A stretch of DNA of 64,000 nucleotides from Corydoras sp. C115 (GCA_019802505.1 JAFMOC010000269.1:124001-188000); one strand, 5' to 3'; shown: positions 1 through 21,827, counted from the first letter of the stretch. Notes: generated by a model from the sequence alone, not told the origin. Translations and numbers: made by a program.

Positions 1-312
1 TCTCCTCCTGATCCCTCTCCTGATCCTTCTCCTCCTGATCCCTCTCCTCCTGATCCCTCTCCTCCTGATCCCTGTCCTGATCCCTCTCCTCCTGATCCCT
101 CCCCTGATCCCTCTCCTCCTGATCCCTCTCCTGATCCCTCTCCTCCTGATCCCTCTCCTCCTGATCCCTCTCCTCCTGATCCCTCCCCTGATCCCTCTCC
201 TCCTGATCCCTCCCCTGATCCCTCTCCTGATCCCTCTCCTGATCCCTCTCCTCCTGATCCCAGTCTTCCTGATCCCTCTCCTCCTGATCCCACTCTTCCT
301 GATCCCAGTTCT
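1..312. repeat. Coding minisatellite, 12/15-bp units
   Basis: The plus strand shows repeated TCTCCTCCTGATCCC (15 bp) mixed with shorter TCTCCTGATCCC (12 bp) units. All units are multiples of three and the minus frame contains no stop, so the array can vary in copy number without frameshift. Units nearest the single-copy sequence encode Trp variants while the rest encode Arg, which suggests expansion from the left part of the array. Confidence 0.85.
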
Positions 313-489
313 CCTGTAGGGGTCCTTCAATTATCACTATTTGGGCTGGTTCGTTATTTGGGTCAACATCATTCAGGTTCATATCTGCCTGAGCAGCAAG
401 GACTTCAGGATTTTGGACTCTTGCTGGAGCTTCAGCAGCTGCTTCCAGTGGTTCTTGTTGGTGAACACATTGAACATTAGGTCCACACT
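1..489 (-). CDS. Partial exon coding for a tandem DQEE-type repeat protein
   Basis: A minus-strand frame is open from a good acceptor (TTTTAG, 490-495) to the window edge, about 162 codons. The first 60 or so residues are single-copy, Ala/Glu/Gln/Asn-rich and acidic. The rest is some 20 tandem units read as (W/R)DQEE, or DQER in shorter units. Every DNA unit is 12 or 15 bases, so length change never breaks the frame. Both other minus-strand frames hit stops in the single-copy part, which fixes the reading frame. No start or stop codon is inside the window, and I could not find the upstream exon. The family is not recognised. An intrinsically disordered acidic segment is the safest description. 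Confidence 0.6.
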
Positions 490-1971
490 CTAAAATAGCA
501 AATTCATAAAGAACAGTTCAGATATGAAAATCGATGGTTTTGTATGTATAATTTAAAGATAATTTAAACCATGTAATTTGTGTAAACCTGGGCAGTGGTT
601 CTGATTCATGTTATCACCCGAAAAAGTGATCTTCACTAAACACACTATTTTTAATCACACTGACCAGATTAACACTCATCCTCAGGTGTGTTCAGTCTGA
701 CCCTTTGGAATGTTTGAAATCCATTGCCTAGTAAGCAACAATCCATTTCTTGTGCTAATGGTGATGTCACAATGGCCTCCATGGTGATACAAATTACATT
801 AAACCCCTAATGTGTTTGTACAAAAATAAAAACATGATTTAAAGTAAATGTTCACTTTATTTAACATCTATACAAGTTTGAAGAATATGTATTTACTTTT
901 TCTGGTCCCCAATGCCCTAAAATAAGTTCATAAATAAATGCAAATAAAAATCTAGTCACCCATAGCAACAGTTATAGCACCGAAAAAATCAGAGGTACGG
1001 AAGCACCTGGGTGTGAATTTGTGTAATTCTTTGTAGTTTACTTATTGGACTTAGATTTAGACAAGCTTTATTGTCATTCCTGATATACAAGTGTACATTA
1101 GTGTATATTAGTAGTTTATTATATATATTTTATTATATTAGTAGTTTAGCCCACTACATACACACATAGCTACATTTTGGTTTCATTCAAATTGCCATAT
1201 TTTATACATGGAGGATAAACCCCTCCATCATGGGCTCCGTCTGATGAGGTGTGCAGCCTTTATAATCCGTATGATCAGACGCCGCAGGGAGCGAGGACAG
1301 GCACTGCGCTGCAGGAGGCGACGGCATGGCAGATCCATTACAGTATAGTTTGAATGTACTTTTAAAAGATGTGAATAAAATCCAGCTCCTGAGCTGGTGA
1401 ACTGTCGGGGCCTGCAGAGTCTTTTCTGGACGCCTAAAATATCTGAATCACAGACTGATGTTTTTATATTTTCTTCTGATTCTGATTATGAAAAAATTCA
1501 TCAGATTTTCCTTAAAAACAATTAGTTCCATTAAGCACGCCTTTTCGATGGCTTTTTAAGGTAATGCTGTAAGTCGAGTCGTATTTCTGTAAAGTACTCT
1601 CCAATCAGAGGGCGTGAACGCCGACATCACGTTGCCCTATCGAGAACTCAAAATCTGATTGGTTGAAGCAACAGGTCATTCTACACTTATTTAATGCTGC
1701 TGGGGGCAAAATATAGTCTGAAAGCGTAGACAAGAAATATTCAAAACCTGGCAACCAGTGATGCTGAAATGTGATTGATTCAATGTTTAATAAGAAAATA
1801 CACATCTAGAAGCGGGATAACCGGAGAAAGGTTTTGAAAGGAAGCAGACAGAGCATTCAGATTTTTTAATAAGTATTCATGGACAAAATATAATAATTCA
1901 CAGAGTTTTAGGCCCTGATGGCACACACTGCTGAATTGAGTAAAATGCGTTGATTGATGTCACATGGAACA
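490..1971. other. AT-rich intergenic or intronic stretch
   Basis: Mostly AT-rich sequence without convincing exons on either strand. A GC-rich island near 1230-1345 could encode a 34-residue Arg-rich peptide (plus, ATG near 1238), but has no other support. If the left-edge gene has more exons they should lie here or beyond on the minus strand; none was recognised. Confidence 0.4.
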
Positions 1972-1985
1972 GTCTCCATGGAGAT
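1972..1985. promoter_or_regulatory. X-box-like imperfect palindrome
   Basis: GTCTCCATGGAGAT is a near-palindrome resembling the RFX X-box (consensus about GTTGCCATGGCAAC; 9 of 14 positions agree). It lies about 100 bp upstream of the first ATG of the small gene at 2087. RFX factors drive ciliary genes, so it fits the guess that the small protein is ciliary, but a match this loose can occur by chance. Confidence 0.3.
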
Positions 1986-2086
1986 AAGGTAAAGCCCAGG
2001 TTTGGAATACTGAGTCAAACTCACAGCATTCTGTCTTTGAGTTTCAGGACACACACAAACATTCGGTTGAGCTGAGCTGATATTTT

Positions 2087-2475
2087 ATGCAGGAGAATAT
2101 TGCTGTGATTGGAGAACTAAAGATGTCAATGAGAGAAAAACTTCCACCACTAACAAGGAATTTTAACTACAAAGGTAAAGAAAAGTCAAAATAATTAATT
2201 TTTTCCATGAAATAAACAAAAGTAATAACCATATAAAAAACTATAGAGTGAAGTGAGCAGTTTCTGTAGTAATAGCATTGAAACTCTTTATTGACTGATG
2301 TGCTGATGTGATTGACGCAGGCTCTGAGCCACGGTACGGCCGTAGCTTTCTGAACCCACTGAACACGGAGAGGCTGGAGATCCCTGTGCTGAAGTGTCAA
2401 AAAGTGCAGCTGAAGCAGAGGCCTGAAGGGACCAGAATCCAACTGCGGCCCAAAAAAACAGGCTTACAATCATGA
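2087..2475 (+). CDS. Candidate two-exon gene for a basic protein of 68-80 residues
   Basis: Exon 1 is 2087-2174 and ends at a consensus donor (AAAG|GTAAAG). Exon 2 is 2321-2475, starts after GACGCAG and ends in TGA. The split codon joins in frame to give 80 residues from the ATG at 2087, or 68 from the ATG at 2123, which has an A at -3 and looks the better start. The middle reads KLPPLTRNFNYKGSEPRYGR, then SFLNPLNTERLEIPVLKCQK. There is no signal peptide or membrane segment; the product is Pro/Arg/Lys-rich. Exon 2 is GC-richer than its flanks. Short basic proteins like this include ciliary microtubule inner proteins, but I do not recognise a named family. A non-coding transcript or chance ORF remains possible. 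Confidence 0.5.
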
Positions 2476-2814
2476 ACAGAAAACATAAACCATAAATGTT
2501 TTTTCATTACGTCATTGAATCTCTAAATTTAATTATCAAACAGTCGGAATCAGAAACAAGAGCTGTGGGTTTCAGCTTATAATAAGATCCGTAAATCTGC
2601 ACTTTAATATCTCAGACTGTAAAAATGCTGAATCGGTGAATCTTATATGAACTGAACCCTACACCTGATTCTGATTTCACTGTACCTTATTTTCTCTAAC
2701 TGCATTTCCTACTGTTTTTTTAAGGTATCAGCAGTATGGAAATAAGGTAACATGTTTTAATAAATAAATCATAATCGTTTGTAATAAAGCATTAAGTTCG
2801 GGTCACGCCCCCAA

Positions 2815-3577
2815 CCTGTCTGTCACACCAGATCTCGAGACTAGGCGTGCTGCATCTCCTGAAAACACTGATTATTGGTTATTTCATTTTTTTCTTACAG
2901 CTGGGACACGACCTTCCCTGGGGATATATAAGGACATGGCAACCTCTGGCCTGCTGTGTTGGATCGTTTCAACACAGCAGGCCTGCTCTAGCTTCCTGCT
3001 CTAACTTTCATGTGGTGGTGTGTTCTAGTGTGTTTTCTGTGTTTCTCACAGTGACCCGGAGGACACGCCCTGGTTCTGCTCAGTTTGGTTCCTGTTAGCG
3101 CACCTGTCTGCACCTGCATCCCGCAGAGCTTTGGACTCCGCCCAGATCCTTTGTTCTACCCGCAGCTGGATTTAGTGGGAGGCTCGAACGTGCATCTAGT
3201 ATTTAAAGACATTGTTTTACGTTGCTATTTTATCTTCTGAAACCTCTGAAACCTAATAAGCGATACAGTTCCCCTGAGCTCGCCTCATTGACCTTTCATC
3301 CGCGCAGGGCAGAACATCACAGAAACCAACACAGATGCCGTCTGTATCCCCAAAGGCCCCTCGTCAACATCTGACAGCAGGGTAAACTTTTGGGAGAAAT
3401 GTGTGGCGGATCAGACGGGATCAGGTCAGACTGGAAGACGCTTGTGGACCAGCAGGGAGGTCTGTCCCATCTGAAACAGCTTTACACAACTCTCCACCCA
3501 CGGATGCTTTCTCCAGGTCGGGGCCCTTTCTTCTTGGCCCATGTTTACACCTGAACGCTACTAATAGCCAATTCCCC

Positions 3578-3612
<35 letters not shown>

Positions 3613-3890
3613 CAGAGAGTCAATCCTTCCACTCATCTCTGCTCAAACCCTCAAACTCTTGAGTGCTGTGGTGCGTAGGCTGAGGTTTCTGATTCAGTCG
3701 ACATCTCTTTCATCTTTCGTCTTTCCTCTTTGGATTGTCGTCAAATCATTGAGCGGGAGATGCGAGCGCACATCCTCAGGTTCGAAGACCTCGTTTTTCG
3801 TTGCTATTATCTTCTGAAACCTCTTAATAAACTGTTCAGTTCCCCTGATCTTGGCTCATTGACCTTTCATCTACACAGGTCAGAACATGA
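2815..3890 (+). mobile_element. LTR-retroelement-like remnant with two diverged repeat copies
   Basis: Two related blocks, about 3120-3316 and 3690-3887, share GTTGCTAT..ATCTTCTGAAACCTCT, AGTTCCCCTGA, CATTGACCTTTCATC and a terminal CAGAACA. They flank some 370 bp of unrelated DNA containing a run of 32 C (3579-3610). A TATATAAGG motif near 2924 and the downstream TAATAA-type signal resemble an LTR promoter and poly(A) region. No gag or pol frame is present. A target duplication could not be confirmed, so the exact ends are uncertain. Confidence 0.4.
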
Positions 3891-4784
3891 AAGTTTGCAC
3901 TATTTTCTGTTTGGTATGTATATTATCATCTTATCTTATAAATGTGATTTTATAAAGAATATTTACAAATAATACATTTCAATACATGGTTCTATATGCC
4001 GTGACACACTGCTAACGTTTTTCTCTTTTCACTTTCTGGGCTCTGGGGGGGGGCAGTGGGAGTTGGACCTCTCATACGGCTCCATGGCGGAGTGAACTCA
4101 GGTTTGGGTCAGAACTTTCTTCCACAACACGTGCTTCAGTCAGTCAGCTGGCTTCATGTAGGACAGCGCTCCCTATCACCCAGCAGAGCAGTGTGAGAGA
4201 TCAGTAATGATCTGTGATGCAGATGTTCTGAAGTCCTTTAAAGCAGCGGCCTGTACACGTCCTCCTGATTGGTGACTGTTGGAACCTTCAGAACCTTCAG
4301 TTCTAATCTTTCTCTGTGCTGCAGTTGTTGCTGTTCTCTAATTCTGATAATCAGGTATTTTTTGCAAAAATAAATGTTTGAATGTTTGATGTTGAAATAC
4401 TTTGGTATAACACTGTTCTAGGGGCAGCATGGTGTGCCCCCCACCCCCACCCCACACACCTATTACTAAAAATCCATTACATGGTTATCACTGTGGATTA
4501 CATAATTTAAAAAATAAATCAAGTGTTCATACGTCTCCACTATGTGTGTATATTTATATATATATATATATCCAGATTTTGACAAAAGCATATTTTGCAA
4601 GTACCACAGTAAGAGGTTTATGAAGTGTGTATTAGAACCAGGACTGTTCTCACAAGTCTAATGCTAAATGAGCAAAAGTAATAAGTTATACTAAATGAGA
4701 AAAACATACAGGAGCAGTCGAGAATGTGCTATCAAGCCGAGCAGGTCGTAATAGTCCAGTGGCCATGTGACACTGAAGTCAAAA
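3891..4784. other. Intergenic spacer downstream of sult4a1
   Basis: AT-rich spacer with a short C-rich tract near 4438 and a TA repeat near 4556-4572. It should contain the 3' UTR of sult4a1 on the minus strand, but I did not find a clear AATAAA in that orientation. Confidence 0.4.
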
Positions 4785-7700
4785 TCACAGGCTAAAGTCA
4801 AAGGTCAGGTCAGATTTGCCCATCTTCTGTCGGTATACAGCATCAAACTTGTCATTCATGGAGACAGTGAAGATGTCCTTCCAGAGACCCACATGACCTG
4901 AAACAACAAAACCATAACAAATCCAGACCTTTCTCTCCATATTCACAAAACTCTGGAACTTTCCACATTTCAACTCAATATCAGAATCAATCTGAATTCA
5001 ACCGCCTGGAAACACATGATCACATGACCATTTATGTGAACATAACAGGTGCATTATGGTCCTCCCAGCGCTGGGGATCCTGATTCCAATCCCGATCTGT
5101 GTGCAGTTTGCATATCTGTGTGGATTTCCTCTGGGTTTTCCAGTTTTCTTCCATATTGTAAAAACATGGACAAGGTGAATTGGCTGCTCTAAATTGCCCC
5201 TATATGGTGTGTGTCTGTGTGAGTGAGCAATGGACTGGCACCCACACAGACACCATATGGGGTGCATCTGCCCAGTACCCAAAACTTCATCCCTGGATGT
5301 GCATAGGGAGGGGAACCAGGGAACAACCCCCCCCCCCAGCCCCACCCCACTAAAGGATTAAAGCGAAGATAATGAGATAAAACTAAATAGTGATTCTGAC
5401 ATTTTTCACTGCACATCTGCATAGTTTGCAGTTTGCAGGGCTCCAGATGTGCCACCGAGGCCTTACAGGTACAGCTGGCCATGTGTCCTGTATGCTGGGC
5501 TGTGGTTTTCTCAGTGCCAGCTCCGTCTCACATCAGCTACAAACGTACGTGAGCGTGAGGATGAGGACGGCAGTGCGCTGTGTTCAGCTTCTCACAATAC
5601 TTTACAAAAAAAGCTTCCACTTCACGGCTTTAGGTTTTTTATTACACCACTCACCTTCTCGCTCTCTCTCAACATCCCTTCCTTTTCCTTCCTGCTCAGT
5701 GTTTACCTAAAGCCCTACAGCATGCACATCACTGCAAATCAAGCAAAGAATCCATGCGCTAAAAATAATAATGAAACACGTTAACCATGTAAACATAAAA
5801 ACAACATTATGAAGAACAAAAACTAATGAATGTAATAAATGACAACAAATTTGATTTAAATGTATATAAATTGAATTAAAACTAAAACATAAAAATACTT
5901 TAAATACATTCAGAATCTAATGTTGGTTGGTGGTTCTGCCACGGCCTCGCGTTCCCTCAGCTCACGATCGATCTCACTCTCATCCTCAAATGGCGTGCAG
6001 CGACATCAACAACTTCCCCACTGATGATATTTTCTTTAACACTTTAATGTTTTCCTAATTTTGAAAAATGAACCCCTGATTATTACACGATCTGTAAATT
6101 GGTGACCTTCACTGTTGATGCTGCCCAGCCGCTCGAGGAGGTCTCACAAGGTCTAAAAAACAATAGTCTTTCTTTGCCACTGTGCTTTTGGCTTGCTCTT
6201 TTGGGGTTCAGGTTCAGAACAATGTAAAGCCGCTTTGAGACAGTGTGCTGTGGTTTAAGCGTTACATAAAAACATTTATTTGAACCTGTTTCCACATTTT
6301 GGAGCAGATGGACCACAGACTGTAAAAGTTCAATGTGAAGTTTTCTTGTTCTCCGTTTTCTTTAGCAATTTATTCTTAATATATACATTATTATATTATA
6401 CTATTATATTATTATTATACATTTACTTTAATTTAAACTGAGTTTGTGTATTATGTTCTCACCTCTGACAGAAAGAGTCTCTGAGTTAGAACACTGTTCA
6501 ATTAACTGATTACAGTTTTCCACCAAACCCTCCAACTGGGCCTTATCGCACGAGATTCCTAGAAACCTCGCTAGTTGTTCCACCAGAGTCCCGAGGTCCT
6601 ACAACCCAACAAATTAAAGAAAAAGTGGGAAAGAAAGTGACACGAAATGTTTACTGTAGATTTTTTGTCATCAAGGCAAATAGTGCCATAAAGAAAGGCT
6701 AAGTATCAAATAAAAACAAACATTTCACAAACAAGGCAGCACAATGGCATAGTACATCCACCTCTCAGTGCCGGGGGTCCAGATACAAATCTGGGTGGAG
6801 TTTCCATGTTCTCCCTGTATTCGTGTGTTCTCCGGTTTCATTGCACAATCTAAATAATCGATTCAAGGTGAACTCGCTCTAAATTGCCCTCATATACAGT
6901 AGTATGTGTGTGAGAGATTGTGCCCAGTGATGGATTGGTGCCCTATCCTGAATGTATCTCCCCAGCACCTGAAACGTTCTCTCCTGGATGGGCATGAAGA
7001 ACCCCTCCGTGACCCTAGGATTAAACAGAAGATAATATACCTTGAATTGTTTTTGGACTGTGGGAAGAAATCAGAGAGAAGCCACGCAGAAATCAGAGAA
7101 CATCAAAACTCTAATCAGATTCAAACCTGGATCCCCAGCACCGAAAGACGGACCACTACACCACCGCGTCGCCCACAGTAAGTGTATGTCATATGAGACC
7201 TGCAGACGCTGCAGACGCTGCAGACGCTGCAGCTTTTTCGTACCTTGTACATATCCTCATATTTCAAAAAGAGAACATTTGAGTCCATGCGATGTTCCCA
7301 GAACTCCTGCACATGTTCGAACCAGGAGCCGTATCCTACTGCAGAGACGGACACAGGTTAAATTAAGAGGTCAGACTTCTCATCAGCCTTTAAGTGTTTA
7401 AACAGCTGATCAAACAGAATGATAAAAATAATTACCCCGGTCAGTGCAGATGCTTTCGTTTGAGTGTGAGACATCAAAGACAACACTTATAATAATAATG
7501 TATGTGCTCTCATGTCTTTAATAACAAACCTAATAAAAACATTCAATTCATAAATCTGTTCATTCAAAAATAATTAATACACTCTTTTGTAAGTGGTGGT
7601 TTTAAAGTGAACATTGGTTGATAAGCAACGGAATACTGGCTTAGTTCTAATGGAAAGGGCACAATGATTGTTCCTGTCAAGACTGTGGAATTTGCATGTT

Positions 7701-8264
7701 CTTCCCATGTCTCTATGAGTTTCCTCTGGGTGCCTTAATTTTGTCCCACAGTCTGAAGGTAATGGTGGTCTGTGTTTTCCCACCTTTCACACTGGGATAG
7801 CCCCTAGTACACTTCATTAGGCTAAGTGGCTTAGAAAAGTAATGAATGAATTGCTTTTTCTTTTTGAAGCTTATGCGTGTGTATGCTCAGGTTGTTTACT
7901 TACATTTCTCATGCATGAAGCGTCTGCAGAATTCCTGGAAGGTCCCACGGTAACTCATAGTTCTTAAAGAGCGATGGAACTGGTAGTAGGACACCACCAG
8001 GTCTTTGGGATTTCGGGCCATATAGATAACCTGATGTGCAGATATGAACATGATTAAAGACTGTGACACCTGCAACCTACAACAGTTATCAAGTCAAAAT
8101 GATATACTTTGCCCTCTCCGTTGTGCATGGCTGCAGGAAGGAAGCGATAAGGCAGGTGACTTTTGATCAAGCGAGGTGATGTCAGTTCCTGCAGCAAACC
8201 AATTAAAAACAGAGCTTCAATGTCACTATCAAAAGGTTTAGTTTGCAAATTAAAGAGCAAAATT

Positions 8265-8299
<35 letters not shown>

Positions 8300-9886
8300 A
8301 TGGTGACTCTAATAAGAGCAGATTATGCCAGGATTACGCAGCTACACAAAGAACAGCTGGTGCAAATTCTGCAGACAGTCAATGTTCAGACATCACCTTC
8401 AGAGAAACACCAGAATGAGCTCAGCCGTAGTACTTGGTGGGACCGGGACTCAAACCGGGGTTCCTTACCACAAGCCTACGACTACCCCCAACAAGACCAA
8501 CAACACGAGGTAAGTGTGGCAGGGAGAACAGCGTCTTACCCCATACAAATCCTTCCATACCAAAATGGCTGAGAGGGACCTGCACTGGCTAAGGAGCTGA
8601 AGAACTTTGCAGAAACACCAATGTGTGGACAAACTGGCCATGATCTTTACCTTGGATGCAGAACTGTCCCCATCCTTCATCCAATCTGAAGTCGCTTCCA
8701 ATTGTTGCTCTGCACAGTTGCTCTGACCCTGTCCCACCGCCCACCCATTTCAGATTGCATGCAGAGCTAACCGCATGATTGTAAATTTAATGGACATTGG
8801 ACGTCCATGCACCATCTGCTGCTGGAGGGAAGACCTTCTCTCAAACCATATGCTTAAACACTGAGTGTTGATCTCACTGCTCTAACCCTTCTACACTCTG
8901 CCTATATCAGCATCTTAAATACATAAAAAAAGACACCTACAATGATTAAAAAGCGTGCCACAATAAATACACCGCATTATAAATGATTAAAAAATCAAAT
9001 GTACACATACCTGAATAATGTCTAACCCAGGCTGGGGGTACTCCAACACTGGAAGTTGCTCATCAATATTCATGAGCCCAATTTCATCCGGGTCTGCCCC
9101 CTGACTCACCAGATACACTATCTCCTGCAACAAGCTTGTACCTTCAAACAGAATAACGATCATGTTACGGTGAGGGGGCGGAGCATAAACATAAAAACTA
9201 AATAAACCTTGAGAAATAACTAATATTAAAGAAAGACAAAAAAGGATGGAATAAAAAGATTGGATCACATGAGCAGGTCGGCCAACGCGGGGGTGAGTAC
9301 AACAGACACCAGACCAATTACATACAATTACAATTACGCTTAGGAACATCGTTAAAACATCTACTGTTGAAGTAATGCAGACAGGCTACAAAGGTTTTAT
9401 AACAGTGAATACTCTTCTTCTTGCAGAATACAAGTATTGTTTTGTGTTTTCCTAATGCTATACGCACTCATCGGCCACTTTATTAGGTACACCTCCTCAG
9501 TTCTACACTCATTGTCTGTTTATTCAGCTCCTCTGATCAGACAGATGGGGTTTGTAGTTCTACAGTTCCATTCTGTAGTCCATCTGTTCCTCTACAGACT
9601 CTGTAAGTCCCCTTTGGTATGTTCTCTAATGATCAGGACCCCACAGAGGAGGTATTAGGGTGGTGGATGATTCTCCGACCTGCAGTGAAGTATAAAGAGG
9701 TGCCACTTCGGTTCTAGGGTCACAACACATTTATCTCTGAGAACGGACAAACGTCCATTAACATCCAATTACGTACAATTACGAGTTTCCATGTTCTCCT
9801 CGTGTGTTTCTCCCACAGTCCAAAAACATGAATTTAAGGTGAAATGGCTGCTCTAAATTGCCCCATCTAAATTGCTTCTATATATA

Positions 9887-9922
<36 letters not shown>

Positions 9923-10990
9923 GCATGTGTGTGAGGGCATGTGTGCCCAGCGATTGATCAGCGCCCTGCCCAGCTCCCAAAGTGCTCTCCCCTGGATGTT
10001 ACTTGGTGTTTATACTGTGGATCAGATCCGAGACCTGCTGACTCAGCTTGTTCACCAAATCAGTTGTTCTTCTGAGGTCCCTTCTGAAAATCCATAATAA
10101 TGAAAATCCAATTCTGTCAAAGAATTCTAAATGTGTGTCTCCCTTCTGGCTTTTTATTTAGCCTCTCTGCACTAAATACTACAGGACTAACAGGACTGCT
10201 GCACGGCCTTGTTGTTTACACTCTGATATAAGAGGAAAAGGAGGATCGTTCCCAGTGGACATTTTCAGTGTGTTCTGGATCCATTCTGTAAATTTCCATG
10301 AAACTAAGTGGAATTTTGAACAGACTGTAAGCTCTGTTTGTTTCATTTATAGTTACATAACTCAGATCCACGCAATGCCACACCAGTGGCTTCAACACTG
10401 TAACGAAAGAATAAACCTTTTACAAAACAATCAGAGGAATGTGCATGGGCTCCATCCGACACACGGTCTGCGCGGGGCCAGCAGGCCACATTTAAAGTGC
10501 ACCAGTAAAAACACACCATAATAAAATACAACACAACCCGATTTCCTCCTCACATCTGACTGTTGTTTTGATTCTTAACCTCCATTAAGGTCAGCATCTG
10601 TTCCAGCAGTCATTAAATCATACTGGATTAATTAATTGTCTAAATGCAAATTAAGGATAAATCGATTAATGATTGCAACTAATCTGTGTCCTGCTAATAT
10701 ACTTTTTAAAATATCATCACAGTTTAATTAAAAGAAAATAGTAAATCTGTGATTTGTGGTGGATTTCTTGTGGATCGGAGGCTGTGATGGAGCATCTTTA
10801 AATGCAGGCCGGATGGTGTACCTGATTTCGGGTAGGTAACGATCCATATGTCGCTGCTCCTGAGGGAGAAGGTACAGATCTCGTCCATCTTGCCTCTGCA
10901 GAACGGAGGCAGGCGAACTCCATGATGCTCGAAGTACTTGCTCTCGTATTCTATGGGGGTGCTCGGGGTGTCCACTTCGCTCTCTGCCAT
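4785..10990 (-). CDS. sult4a1: Sulfotransferase family 4A member 1
   Basis: Seven coding exons on the minus strand: 10990-10822, 9141-9011, 8188-8108, 8030-7904, 7338-7244, 6598-6463 and 4897-4785. They sum to 852 nt (283 residues plus stop) with all frames joining; human SULT4A1 is 284. The N-terminus MAESE, the PAPS 5'-phosphosulfate loop TYPKSGTS (about 52-59), LIKSHLPYRF, the 3'-phosphate region around RNPKDLVVSYYQF, and the C-terminal VGLWKDIFTVSMN block all match the family. SULT4A1 is a cytosolic, brain-enriched orphan sulfotransferase, among the most conserved in vertebrates, with no well-accepted substrate. As in mammals the usual RKGxxGDWK motif is altered (RGHVGLWKD here). It is divergently paired with pnpla3. 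Introns hold SINE and MITE fragments. Confidence 0.96.
5054..5380 (+). mobile_element. tRNA-derived SINE fragment (sult4a1 intron 6)
   Basis: Diverged copy of the common SINE of this window: CTGGGGATC..., TGCTCTAAATTGCCCC, CATCTGCCCAGTACCC, and a degraded tail GGATTAAAGCGAAGATAATGAGATAA. The 5' tRNA-like head is missing. It is opposite to gene transcription. Confidence 0.7.
5381..6462. other. sult4a1 intron 6, no recognised element
   Basis: Unannotated intron sequence. A GC-richer patch at about 5940-6010 reads as Glu/Arg-rich in one minus frame over some 20 codons but has no splice support, so it is not called as an exon. Confidence 0.35.
6735..7173. mobile_element. SINE followed at once by an inverted SINE fragment
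   Basis: 6735-7039 is a forward SINE (GGCAGCACAATGG head to CTAGGATTAAACAGAAGATAA tail). 7041-7173 is a second copy in reverse orientation, from TTTTTGGACTGTGGGAAGAA to the reversed head CACTACACCACC. The two lie tail to tail with almost no spacer in sult4a1 intron 5 and could pair in RNA. Confidence 0.7.
8270..8296. repeat. (AC)n microsatellite in sult4a1 intron 2
   Basis: Simple CA repeat about 80 bp upstream, in the transcribed sense, of the exon 3 acceptor. Confidence 0.9.
9463..9745. mobile_element. Tc1-related non-autonomous element, left-end fragment
   Basis: Begins next to TA with CGGCCACTTTATTAGGTACA, almost the terminal repeat of the Tc1 copy at 32908-34117. It continues into a non-coding body (CTCCTCAGTTCTACACTC, GATCAGGACCCCACAGAG, GTGGTGGATGATTCT) shared with 36438-36745. 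No transposase sequence. The right end is lost or diverged. Confidence 0.6.
9783..10003 (+). mobile_element. SINE fragment (sult4a1 intron 1) with (GT)n insertion
   Basis: SINE body from GAGTTTCCATGTTCTCC through TGCTCTAAATTGCCCC, interrupted by a GT microsatellite at 9889-9919, then GCCCTGCCCAG and CTCTCCCCTGGATG. Head and tail are missing. Confidence 0.6.
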
Positions 10991-11212
10991 CTTCTAAGCA
11001 ACGGGGTGAGAAAACGAGCCTTTCTGGAGAAAAAAATGAAGAAGCATTTGATTCTGCGCAGTTATCCTCACACACCAAGTCGGTCGGCTCGATTATTATG
11101 CGCTTTGAACTTTAACCAATCGCGTTCAGACGAAGTGACGTCATACAGAGAGCACGAGCTCCCCCGCAGCATCATCACCGCGCTCTCCAGTTTCTAACAG
11201 GCGGGGCTTGAA

Positions 11213-11294
<82 letters not shown>

Positions 11295-11507
11295 CTCTGT
11301 GAATGATTGGCACTCTGTCCGGGGTGTATGTGTAACTCTGGAGTGAATGAGGGATGAAGATGAGGATGATGAGCTGAGGCTGTTGCAGACAGACTGACAG
11401 CGCGTGGTTTGGGGGCGTGGTTTGGGGGCGTGGTTTGGGGCGGAGGTGCGCTCGGTGTTGAGGGGGCAGAGCGTGGCAGACGCCGGGCGCAGGTTCCAGT
11501 CTGCGGG
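10991..11507. promoter_or_regulatory. Divergent sult4a1/pnpla3 intergenic promoter region
   Basis: 517 bp separate the two divergent start codons. Visible elements are a CCAAT box (11116-11120), a perfect palindromic CRE TGACGTCA (11136-11143, 146 bp upstream of the sult4a1 ATG), a (GT)38 microsatellite (11215-11291) and three tandem copies of GTGGTTTGGGG(G)C (11404-11440) with CACCC/KLF-like cores just before pnpla3. Human SULT4A1 is reported to respond to CREB/ATF-2 (from memory), which fits the CRE. No clear TATA box was seen. Confidence 0.65.
11215..11291. repeat. (GT)38 microsatellite in the divergent promoter
   Basis: Uninterrupted GT repeat of about 77 bp between the CRE and the pnpla3 start. 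It can adopt Z-DNA and is probably length-polymorphic. Confidence 0.95.
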
Positions 11508-21711
<10,204 letters not shown>

Positions 21712-21827
21712 ATGTTTTACAAAGTCCACAGAATCCGGTCAGTGCGAGCACCTCAAGTCCAGCATCGGCTTTGATAATGAATCGAATGGATGATCGGATC
21801 TGTACATGGTTATTGTAAATGATTTGG

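Noticed and set aside
1230..1345. Arg-rich 34-36 residue ORFs on both strands (protamine-like)
   Set aside because: Short, GC-driven, with no splice, promoter or family support.
3401..3817. 138-codon ORF across the poly-C tract
   Set aside because: Includes a run of Pro codons from 32 C and lies across the LTR-like repeat boundary; no similarity recognised.
5940..6010. Glu/Arg-rich possible exon inside sult4a1 intron 6
   Set aside because: About 20 codons with frame breaks on either side and no matching splice sites; sult4a1 joins in frame without it.
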